Shown here piece by piece: positions 1 to 6,125 of a DNA stretch of 7,991 nucleotides (position 1 is the stretch's first letter; every line of letters starts with the position of its first letter). The stretch is from Myxococcales bacterium (GTDB lineage: Bacteria; Myxococcota; Polyangia; Fen-1088): assembly GCA_003159055.1 (NCBI GenBank), contig PMLH01000261.1, positions 1-7,991 on the forward strand, in the 5' to 3' direction. The translations under genes and the position numbers were made by a program. The notes under the pieces were generated by a model that searched no databases, was not told the DNA's origin, and saw only the letters and a list, made by a program, of their open reading frames with translations.

Positions 1-739
1 ACCGGACTTTGCCCGTGTCCGCGTGGATGAAGCGCGTGCGCGGGTAGTAGCCGACGCCGCCCAGGCGAAGACTGCGCGCGAACTCGCGCAGAGCTTCGGT
101 GGTCACGCCGTAAATGCGGAAGTCGACCGCCGTGCCTTGCATGTGCTGGCTCTCGCGCGCAACCTGGTGCCCTTTCTTGCGCAACATCATGTTGTACTTC
201 GGCGACCGATAGCCGGAGACCACCTCGATGCGCGGGGCGTGGAATTTGATTGCCGCTGCCGCCAACACTCCAGCCAGGCGGGTGTCGGCCTGCGTGGACT
301 GCTTGGTGTAGTGGTCGCGCAGAAAAAGCTGGAAGCGTCGTTTGTAGGGCCGCCCGGCGAGCAGGGGCAGGGCTTCGCGATTCCAAATGTTGTAAAGCGT
401 GGTCACGGCCTGCACCCGCGCTCCGACCGGCGGCATGGGTTCTGCCAGGCGCTTCTCAGCCTGAGCGTTCGGCGTTCCCGAAATCCTCGGTGGCGTTGCC
501 ACCCGTGGATGCTTTTGTTCAAGGTCCGCGTCCCGCAGATGCACGGCAGGTCGCCACGATTTTTCGCGGAACCAATTCTCTTTCTTGCTTCGCTCGCGCA
601 AGCCGGGCACAAGGTGCAACGCTCGTTCGTCGGCCGTCGCCACCAGAGGTTCTGCGGGCAAGGGCGCGACGGCATCGCAGGGATGCGCGGCCTCCGCCGG
701 CATCGCTGCGGTAAGTACCAGGACAAGGACACTCACCAT
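1..739 (-). CDS. Exported M15-type (DUF882, YcbK/MepK-like) zinc peptidase, 3' end cut by the window edge
   Basis: The family hydrolyses peptide bonds in peptidoglycan outside the cytoplasmic membrane. The first 246 residues are visible. Residues 1-17 form a hydrophobic signal peptide with a likely cut after AEA (residues 15-17). Residues 18-90 are a polar, charged linker, and the DUF882/M15 domain starts near residue 95. Domain marks are LRDHYT, SGYRSP at 175-180, SQHMQGTAVDF with candidate zinc ligands His200 and Asp207, then GGVGYY and FIHADTG with the third ligand His239. The family usually has a Trp shortly after this point, so only a short C-terminal piece should be missing. The ATG at 739-737 is fixed by in-frame TGA and TAG codons a few codons upstream. 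There is no Shine-Dalgarno sequence and no Lys or Arg before the hydrophobic core, both unusual. The gene is divergent from serA. The family call is firm; the exact bond cleaved is unknown. Confidence 0.88.
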   Translation of the reverse strand, partial: MVSVLVLVLTAAMPAEAAHPCDAVAPLPAEPLVATADERALHLVPGLRERSKKENWFREKSWRPAVHLRDADLEQKHPRVATPPRISGTPNAQAEKRLAEPMPPVGARVQAVTTLYNIWNREALPLLAGRPYKRRFQLFLRDHYTKQSTQADTRLAGVLAAAAIKFHAPRIEVVSGYRSPKYNMMLRKKGHQVARESQHMQGTAVDFRIYGVTTEALREFARSLRLGGVGYYPRTRFIHADTGKVR

Positions 740-747
740 GGACGACT

Positions 748-753
748 ATCATA
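748..753 (-). promoter_or_regulatory. Possible -10 box (TATGAT) for the M15 peptidase gene
   Basis: TATGAT on the minus strand differs from the TATAAT consensus by one base and ends 8 bases before the ATG at 739. If it is used, transcription would begin at or next to the start codon, giving a leaderless mRNA. That would fit the absence of a ribosome binding site. I see no good -35 box at the usual distance, so this is a weak call. Confidence 0.25.
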
Positions 754-824
754 GCCGGTAGACGCGAGAACCGTTATCAGACAGGATAGGGTCCCGGTAG
801 TGCGCAGTGGGCCACCCCTTCACA

Positions 825-830
825 GCGAGG
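825..830 (+). promoter_or_regulatory. Ribosome binding site that sets the serA start
   Basis: GCGAGG lies 8 bases before the ATG at 839. It supports Met at 839 over the in-frame upstream ATG at 800. The 13 extra residues from that upstream start do not resemble the family, which begins at the N-terminal substrate-binding domain. Confidence 0.6.
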
Positions 831-838
831 CAGAAAAC

Positions 839-2011
839 ATGTTCAAGATTCAGACCCTCAACAAGATCGCTTCCATCGGACTCGACGAGCTACCGCGTGA
901 TTCCTTCGAAACCGCATCGGAGATTCTCAACCCCGATGGCATCCTTGTGCGCAGCGCGGACATGCACGCGATGGATCTGCCTGCCTCGCTGAAGGGCATC
1001 GCGCGCGCGGGTGCTGGCGTGAACAACATCCCGATCGACAAGTGCTCGAAGCGCGGCATCGTGGTCTTCAACACGCCGGGCGCCAACGCCAACGGCGTGA
1101 AAGAGCTGGTCATCGCGGCGACGCTCTTGGCCTCGCGCCGGATCATCCCCGGTGTCGAGTGGACGCGCAGCCTCAAGGGCAAAGGCAAAGAGGTCGGGCC
1201 ACTCGTCGAGAAGGGCAAGAACGATTTCGTCGGTCCTGAAATCAAGGGCAAGAAGCTCGGCGTGATTGGGCTTGGCGCCATCGGCGTGATGGTGGCCAAC
1301 GACGCCCTGGCGCTCGGCATGGACGTGGTCGGCTACGATCCGTACATTTCCGTCGAGGCGGCCTGGGGGCTCGCGCGCACGGTGAAGCGCGCGACCAGCC
1401 TCGATCTTCTGCTCTCGCAATCCGACTACATCACGCTGCATGTGCCGCTGGTCGACGCCACCAAAGGCATGCTGGGCAAGGCGCAATTCGCCATCATGAA
1501 GAGGGGCGTGCGCATCGTGAACCTCGCGCGCGGCGGTCTCGTCAGAAACGCCGACATGAAGGAAGCGCTCGCCTCCGGCCAGGTTGGCTGCTACGTGACC
1601 GACTTCCCGGACGACGACCTGCTCGACGAGAAGAACGTCATCCCGATTCCGCACCTCGGCGCCTCGACGCCTGAGGCGGAGGACAACTGCGCGGTGATGG
1701 CGGGGCGCCAGATGAGCGACTTCCTGAAGTATGGAAACGTGAAGAACTCGGTGAACTTTCCGAACTGCGAGATGCCGTACATGGGCCGCACGCGCATCGT
1801 CGTCGGCAACGCCAACGTGCCGAACATGGTCGGGCAGATCACGACCGTGCTTGCAGGCGACAAGATCAACATCATCGACATGATGAACAAGAGCGCCGGC
1901 GATCTGGCCTACAACATCATCGACGTCGAGGGCGAGGTCGGCGAAGGCGTGATCGACAAGATCCGCAAGATCGAAGGCGTGACCATGGCGCGCCTCATTC
2001 CCAAGCAATAG
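839..2011 (+). CDS. serA: D-3-phosphoglycerate dehydrogenase, type II (catalytic domains plus ACT domain)
   Basis: It oxidises 3-phosphoglycerate to 3-phosphohydroxypyruvate with NAD+, the first step of serine synthesis in the cytoplasm. It has 390 residues, close to E. coli SerA (410). The substrate-binding domain is at about 1-95 and 280-310, with AGAGVNNIPID near 57-67. The Rossmann domain is at about 96-280, with GLGAIG at 144-149 and Asp167 (YDPY) as the likely NAD-selecting acid. Catalytic Arg231 (NLARGG) and His272 (PHLGAST) are present. The catalytic Glu of the FPTEP motif is replaced by Asp259 (FPDDD). An ACT domain covers about 316-390, with no intervening ASB domain, hence type II. 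In the ACT serine site the E. coli His appears to be Asn324, so serine feedback is uncertain. A GAGG ribosome binding site lies 8 bases before the ATG. The gene stands alone on the plus strand with no other serine gene in view. Another 2-hydroxyacid dehydrogenase is unlikely given the ACT domain and the long family-typical motifs. Confidence 0.93.
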   Translation: MFKIQTLNKIASIGLDELPRDSFETASEILNPDGILVRSADMHAMDLPASLKGIARAGAGVNNIPIDKCSKRGIVVFNTPGANANGVKELVIAATLLASRRIIPGVEWTRSLKGKGKEVGPLVEKGKNDFVGPEIKGKKLGVIGLGAIGVMVANDALALGMDVVGYDPYISVEAAWGLARTVKRATSLDLLLSQSDYITLHVPLVDATKGMLGKAQFAIMKRGVRIVNLARGGLVRNADMKEALASGQVGCYVTDFPDDDLLDEKNVIPIPHLGASTPEAEDNCAVMAGRQMSDFLKYGNVKNSVNFPNCEMPYMGRTRIVVGNANVPNMVGQITTVLAGDKINIIDMMNKSAGDLAYNIIDVEGEVGEGVIDKIRKIEGVTMARLIPKQ

Positions 2012-2025
2012 CGACCAGCAATAGC
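2004..2025. repeat. Short direct repeat (AGCAATAGC, twice) across the serA stop codon
   Basis: AGCAATAGC occurs at 2004-2012 and 2017-2025, a 13-base period. The first copy contains the serA TAG stop. It fills most of the 20-base gap between the convergent stops. It is probably a small local duplication with no visible function. No hairpin with a T-run is present here. Confidence 0.5.
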
Positions 2026-2031
2026 TCCGCG

Positions 2032-3621
2032 TCAGCGCGCGAGATTCGGCGCAGAACAGTCCACTTGATTCAAGACGAATCGCTCGGGGTGCGAGCAGAA
2101 GTGCTGGGACAGACTGGGAGTCGGTGTCAGATACGCCGAGCGCACGCACTCGTCGCCGTTGCCGAGCCGGATGAACACCTGGGCGCGGTTCTGTCGGCGA
2201 GGATTCGAGCACGGGGTCAGCATGGGATGGTCGAACTGCAGATTCACGCCGCGCGCAAGCAGGTATTCCCGCGGGGCCGGCTTGACGTGCCCCCGGGCGC
2301 GGATTTGCTCGACCGGTAGGCGCGCCAGCGCGCGGTGGTTGAGTCCCCACTGATCGATGACCTGCAGGTCGGGCACGAAGTAGGCCATCCCGGCGGCGGT
2401 GGTGGCGATGATGGTTTGTGATGGCAACACGTCGGCGAGCGCCGTGCCCACGCGGCGGGTGCGACTCGCGATCCCGTCCATCTCTGAGACTGATTGCATG
2501 TGGTGCTGCGTTTCCAGACTCACAGGCGTCGGGGCCAGCACCAGCGCAACGGCCACTGTCACAGCCGCCGCAAGCAGGCTCTTGCGCAGCAAATTGAGTG
2601 CTCCAAGCGACCCGCCCGCGACAAGAATTGGCCAATATTCCCACAGCAATCGGTATTCCATGAAATCGCCGCCGACCTTGGCAACGAATACTGCCTGCGC
2701 CGCAAACGCGACGCCGACGTAGCGCGAGAAAGCCCGGGACTGGGGATCGTCGACCGCCAGGCTGCCGAAGACGGTGAGCCCCAAGAGGAGCAGGGCCGCT
2801 GGACAACTGCGCACGAATCCGAACAAGTACTCGATGCCTGGGCCGAAACTGAACAGGTAGGCGGCCTTGGCGTAATAGGTATTCGGGAGAAGGTCGCCGT
2901 AGTAGTGCAGCCGCCACGCGAGATGTATGGCAAACGCGACGGCGGCAGGGCCGATGGCTGGAAGCAGGCGCGCGCGCAGCCCCCGCCAGGACTGGCGCTC
3001 GGCCAGCACGATGACGAGAGCACTGGCCAGCACGGCCAGTCCAGCGTCGAGCCGGGTGAGAACCGCAAGCAGCGGCGGCAATCCTGACAGCCAACGCTGG
3101 TATCCAGTCCCCTGATTCCAAAGTTGCTGTGTCAGTCCGGTCAAGAGGATCAGAAGTCCGACGAAGGAGGTCTCGAGTCCGGTACCGGCAAAGGCCGGGT
3201 AGGTGGGTGGCAACACCAGCAACGCGAACAACGGCAGCACCGCCCATTCACGGCTGCACCGGAACTTGCGCGCGGTGCCCTTCACGGCGAACGCGATGGT
3301 CAATAGGTAGGCGGCGACGCCGATGGTCTGGGTGGTGGCCAGCGGATCCCACCCAAGGGCGATGCCCATCGCTGCAAGCAAGGTCCACAAGAAGTTCGTG
3401 TACCCCTCGACGCGTTCGCCGGGGTTGAAGACCAGGCCGTGGCCAGCAACCAGGTTGTGCGCATAGCGGAAGGAAATGAAGGCGTCGTCGAAGACACTCG
3501 GATGGGCGCGCCAGCGGAGATAGCCCCAGACCACGAGAGCGACGGTGAGCACCGACACCAGAATCCGGCGCGGCGCTGGAACGGACGACGATGCTCGATC
3601 GGCGGCGTTCGCGTTTGTCAC
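2032..3621 (-). CDS. GT-C superfamily polytopic membrane glycosyltransferase (AftB-like family)
   Basis: GT-C enzymes transfer sugars from a polyprenyl-phosphate donor on the outer face of the cytoplasmic membrane. This protein has 529 residues, with about ten hydrophobic segments between residues 20 and 365 and then a soluble tail of about 165 residues. The first outer loop carries the typical acidic motif, FDDAF (Asp45, Asp46), followed by RYAHNLVAGHGLVFNPGERV and GYTNFLW. Further family marks are GTGLETS (146-152), YGDLLPNTYYAKA (241-253), GGDFMEYR (317-324) and DQWGLNHRALA (423-433). These resemble the mycobacterial terminal arabinofuranosyltransferase AftB and many uncharacterised bacterial relatives, so neither sugar nor acceptor can be named. 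The tail has four cysteines (471, 492, 509, 522) that could form disulfides. The start is GTG with a weak AGAAG 7 bases upstream. It lies 39 bases after the proline-rich gene on the same strand, so co-transcription is likely. The class is confident; substrate is unknown. Confidence 0.82.
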   Translation of the reverse strand: MTNANAADRASSSVPAPRRILVSVLTVALVVWGYLRWRAHPSVFDDAFISFRYAHNLVAGHGLVFNPGERVEGYTNFLWTLLAAMGIALGWDPLATTQTIGVAAYLLTIAFAVKGTARKFRCSREWAVLPLFALLVLPPTYPAFAGTGLETSFVGLLILLTGLTQQLWNQGTGYQRWLSGLPPLLAVLTRLDAGLAVLASALVIVLAERQSWRGLRARLLPAIGPAAVAFAIHLAWRLHYYGDLLPNTYYAKAAYLFSFGPGIEYLFGFVRSCPAALLLLGLTVFGSLAVDDPQSRAFSRYVGVAFAAQAVFVAKVGGDFMEYRLLWEYWPILVAGGSLGALNLLRKSLLAAAVTVAVALVLAPTPVSLETQHHMQSVSEMDGIASRTRRVGTALADVLPSQTIIATTAAGMAYFVPDLQVIDQWGLNHRALARLPVEQIRARGHVKPAPREYLLARGVNLQFDHPMLTPCSNPRRQNRAQVFIRLGNGDECVRSAYLTPTPSLSQHFCSHPERFVLNQVDCSAPNLAR

Positions 3622-3660
3622 GCGCTGTCTTCTAGCCCAATCCCGCGCCCGGCGCCTCGC

Positions 3661-4761
3661 CTAGTGTACGAAGACGATCGGCGTGGGGATTACCAGGTCG
3701 ATCCCCGGCTGAACCGAGAACGGCCGGCTGCCTGCACGGAGGATGCAGGCAGTTAGCTGGGGGTCGGATATGCCATCGAGCTTCATTTCCTTGATGCTTC
3801 CGTCGGCGGCGATCGCCCAGGTGGCCTGCAGTCGGCGGACTTCGATACTCTCCCCTCGGCGTTGCGCAGCGGTCGCGCAGCCCTGGAAATAGGGCAGGCG
3901 CCGTTTGATTTCCATTCGGATGATCGTGAGGACGTCGACATCGAGCACCGGCTGATCGTCGTCACGCAGCTTGCCGACGGTTGGCGGCAACGGCCCCCTG
4001 CCCATGGGCGGACCCGGCCGAGGCGGTTCGTCGGTCGGTGGGTCGGGCGTGGTCGGCTCGGCCGCATTTTCGTCCTGTGCGCTCTCTCTCCTCGACGGTG
4101 GCACGGGCACGAGACGCTCGGCGACGGCAGGCGGGGGAGGCGGACCGGAGGCGCCGCGCGAGCGTGGAAGGTCGGCATCTGGCGCTGCTGCTGGCTCCTC
4201 TTCTGGGCCGGGAGACTTGGGCGAATTGGCATCGTCGGGCAGCGGTGGGTCGGCGAAGCGGGGCGGATCGAGCGCTGGCTTCGTCGGCACCGGCGCGTCG
4301 GACGGCACGGAGCCGATGAGGTGGACCACGCGTTCATCGGTTACCGTCGTGGCGTCCGCGTCGGCGATCTTCGAATTGCCGTGCAGATCGATGGGTGCCA
4401 CCCTGCCGGTGTCGTCGCGGCTGTGGGCGGGCAGGTGCGCAGGGTCGGTGGGGCTCGCTTGGCTGTTCGGCCTCGGCTTGCCTCGCTGTCTTCTCTTCTT
4501 GGCCGTGGCAGGGTTTGTGAATGACTGCGCGTCCAGGTCCGGAAGCATCCTTCCTCGGCGTCGCGCCGTGTCTGGACGGGTTTCGTCGCTTGGTCTGCTC
4601 TGCGTGGCTGGCGCCTCGGACGCTGCCTCCTCGCCGAAGCCCACCCCGGCGACGATCGCAAGCAGCACTTCGACCAGGACGAAGGCCAAACCGGACCGCA
4701 CGAGAACGGCGTCTCGCATATCCAGCCACCCTTGCGTGGTTTGTCCCCGTGCCGCTGCCAT
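3661..4761 (-). CDS. Membrane-anchored proline-rich protein with TonB-like AgmX/PglI C-terminal domain
   Basis: It has 366 residues. A hydrophobic anchor at about 24-43 is followed by a charged stretch with a basic patch (KKRRQRGKPR, 88-97). A long proline-rich spacer runs from about 150 to 262, and a folded C-terminal domain covers about 275-366. That domain has the AgmX/PglI layout: a helix IKRRLPYFQGC with Cys295, a strand LQATWAIAADGSI, then LTACILRAG with Cys339, and a closing strand PIVF. Such proteins are frequent in Myxococcota and are built like TonB, with an inner-membrane anchor, a periplasm-spanning rod and a partner-binding end. Roles in motility or transport are known for some relatives only. 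The anchor, AFVLVEVLLAIVAG, looks like a type IV pilin helix with Glu at +5 but Ala rather than Gly at -1. Met15 at 4719 is an alternative start with a better ribosome binding site (AAGGG, 9 bases upstream). No ExbB/ExbD genes are nearby. Domain call is good; function unknown. Confidence 0.75.
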   Translation of the reverse strand: MAAARGQTTQGWLDMRDAVLVRSGLAFVLVEVLLAIVAGVGFGEEAASEAPATQSRPSDETRPDTARRRGRMLPDLDAQSFTNPATAKKRRQRGKPRPNSQASPTDPAHLPAHSRDDTGRVAPIDLHGNSKIADADATTVTDERVVHLIGSVPSDAPVPTKPALDPPRFADPPLPDDANSPKSPGPEEEPAAAPDADLPRSRGASGPPPPPAVAERLVPVPPSRRESAQDENAAEPTTPDPPTDEPPRPGPPMGRGPLPPTVGKLRDDDQPVLDVDVLTIIRMEIKRRLPYFQGCATAAQRRGESIEVRRLQATWAIAADGSIKEMKLDGISDPQLTACILRAGSRPFSVQPGIDLVIPTPIVFVH

Positions 4762-4796
4762 CTCTGCTCGAGAATAGTAGCTCGGGATTGTCCGCC

Positions 4797-4819
4797 GTTC
4801 GGCAGACTCTTGGCCGAAC
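4797..4819. repeat. Perfect 7-base inverted repeat (GTTCGGC/GCCGAAC) in the thiI to proline-rich gene spacer
   Basis: GTTCGGC (4797-4803) and GCCGAAC (4813-4819) flank a 9-base loop. There is no T-run on either side. It lies upstream of the proline-rich gene on the minus strand and could be an RNA hairpin in a 5' leader, an operator-like site, or chance in GC-rich DNA. Confidence 0.35.
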
Positions 4820-4850
4820 TGCGAAACAACTGCGTCACCCGTCGGGCCGT

Positions 4851-4872
4851 GCCAGTCAAGAACGCGACTGGC
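4851..4872 (-). terminator. Hairpin just after the thiI stop, possible terminator or mRNA 3' end
   Basis: GCCAGTC and GACTGGC form a perfect 7-base stem with an 8-base loop, beginning about 10 bases past the thiI stop. Its position suits a transcript end, but no T-run follows. It would therefore be a non-canonical terminator or a stabilising 3' hairpin rather than a standard intrinsic terminator. Confidence 0.35.
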
Positions 4873-4881
4873 GCTTTCACG

Positions 4882-6048
4882 TCAAACCACGATGCGTTCG
4901 CAGTTTGCCGCGAGGTTGGCGGCTTCGGCGGAGACGTCCAACTTCTGTTCCGCTGCTTCCACGTCAGCCAGCTTCGCGGCGGTGGCGGGATGGGCCGGAA
5001 TGAAGAGCGAGCAGCAGTCTTCGAAGGGCAGCGACGAGGTGTCGTAGGTGCCGATTCGTCGCGCCAGAGCCGTGGTCTCCATCTTGTCGTAGGTCAAGAG
5101 CGGGCGCAGCACGATGTGGCGCGCGGCGTTTTCGATGTTGGCCATGTTGACCAGCGTCTGGCTCGCCACCTGGCCGAGATTTTCGCCGGTGACGATGGCG
5201 TTGCAGCGCGAGCGGTCGCACAGCAGGTCGGCCACCCGGATCATCATGCGACGGTAGAGCACCACCGCCAGCTCGGCCGGCCCGGCCTCGCGCAGACGCT
5301 GCTGGGCCTCGGTGAAATGGGCCACGTGCAGCGTCGTGGCGACCTGCCAGCGCGACAGAATGCGCAGAAGCGAGACGACCTTGTCCTTGGCGCGCTCACC
5401 GGTGAACGGGGGAGAATGGAAGGTCAGCGCTTCGAGCGCGAGGCCGCGCTTGGCGGCAAGCCATCCTGCAACCGGCGAATCGATCCCGCCCGACAAAAGA
5501 AGCAGACCACGGCCCGAAACCCCGACGGGCAGCCCGCCGGGAGCGGGCCTGACTTCGGCGAAGACGTAAACGGTGCTTGAGTGAATCTCGATGCCGATGC
5601 GTAGGCTGGGCTGGTGGACATCGACCTTCATCGCGAGAGCGTCAATGACCGCGCCGCCCACGTGGCAGTCGACGTCATGCGAGCGTATGGGGAAATGCTT
5701 GTCGGTTCTGCGCGCCTCGACCTTGAAGCTGTGGCCCAGGGCGGGATTGCGTGCGATGGCCAGCCTGGCTTCGGCCAAGGCGGTGGCGGTGATGGCGTCA
5801 AGGTCCGGGGCAGCTTCAGCGCCAGCGGAAACCGAAACCAGGCCGAAGACGCGCTCCAAGCGTGTGCAGGCGTCCTCGCGCAGCTCGTCCGGCACGCGCA
5901 CCAGGATGCGCCCATACGGCGTCGAGACTTTCGCGTCGGGCAAGTCGCGCACCGCCCGCCGTACGTTGTCGGCCATCGCGCGCAGGAAGAAGCCGCGGTT
6001 GGCCCCCTTGAGGAAGAGCTCGCCAAAGCGGCACAGGATGGAGATCAT
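4882..6048 (-). CDS. thiI: tRNA 4-thiouridine synthetase ThiI, short form without rhodanese domain
   Basis: ThiI adenylates uridine 8 of tRNA and replaces its oxygen with sulfur to make 4-thiouridine; in some bacteria it also supplies sulfur for the thiazole of thiamine. It has 388 residues, like the B. subtilis form (about 400) and shorter than E. coli ThiI (482), which adds a rhodanese domain. The N-terminal ferredoxin-like region has RFGELFLKGANRGFF (7-21), followed by a THUMP domain to about 170. The PP-loop ATP site is LLLLSGGIDSPVAG (182-195). Other marks are TGENLGQVASQTL (287-299), RPLLTYDK (315-322) and EDCCSLFIP (343-351) with Cys345/Cys346. The frame is open further upstream to 6306, but those residues look like antisense noise and overlap the desulfurase gene, so Met at 6048 is chosen. 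GGA abuts that ATG, and a GAG 8 bases upstream may serve as the binding site. The gene lies 77 bases after the cysteine desulfurase, its expected sulfur donor. Confidence 0.93.
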   Translation of the reverse strand: MISILCRFGELFLKGANRGFFLRAMADNVRRAVRDLPDAKVSTPYGRILVRVPDELREDACTRLERVFGLVSVSAGAEAAPDLDAITATALAEARLAIARNPALGHSFKVEARRTDKHFPIRSHDVDCHVGGAVIDALAMKVDVHQPSLRIGIEIHSSTVYVFAEVRPAPGGLPVGVSGRGLLLLSGGIDSPVAGWLAAKRGLALEALTFHSPPFTGERAKDKVVSLLRILSRWQVATTLHVAHFTEAQQRLREAGPAELAVVLYRRMMIRVADLLCDRSRCNAIVTGENLGQVASQTLVNMANIENAARHIVLRPLLTYDKMETTALARRIGTYDTSSLPFEDCCSLFIPAHPATAAKLADVEAAEQKLDVSAEAANLAANCERIVV

Positions 6049-6077
6049 TCCTTTCGCTCTACCATTTTTCGCGGTTG

Positions 6078-6104
6078 CGTGGGCGGCCCGGAGCGGCGCC
6101 CGCG
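6078..6104. repeat. GC-rich imperfect inverted repeat in the desulfurase to thiI gap
   Basis: CGTGGGCG (6078-6085) and CGCCCGCG (6097-6104) pair at seven of eight positions around an 11-base loop. It sits about 30 bases before the thiI start. It could stabilise or punctuate a desulfurase-thiI mRNA, but such repeats arise often by chance in DNA this GC-rich. Confidence 0.25.
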
Positions 6105-6125
6105 TGCTTGCAGTGCGCGGCCGAG

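Noticed and set aside
23..754. 243-codon plus-strand open frame at the left edge
   Set aside because: It is antisense to the M15 peptidase gene, whose zinc-site motifs are clear; its own translation has no recognisable domain.
890..3247. 785-codon open frame on the minus strand, antisense to serA and out of frame in the glycosyltransferase gene
   Set aside because: In serA it reads opposite third positions, where its stops would need sense TTA, CTA or TCA codons, rare in this GC-rich DNA; it ends at a lone CTA (890-892). The translation is Arg/His/Ala-rich with no family motif, while both overlapped genes have clear ones.
3971..4777. 268-codon plus-strand frame opposite the proline-rich gene
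   Set aside because: It is Gly/Ser/Arg-rich, as expected from reading proline-rich codons backwards, and the minus strand encodes a recognisable AgmX/PglI domain.
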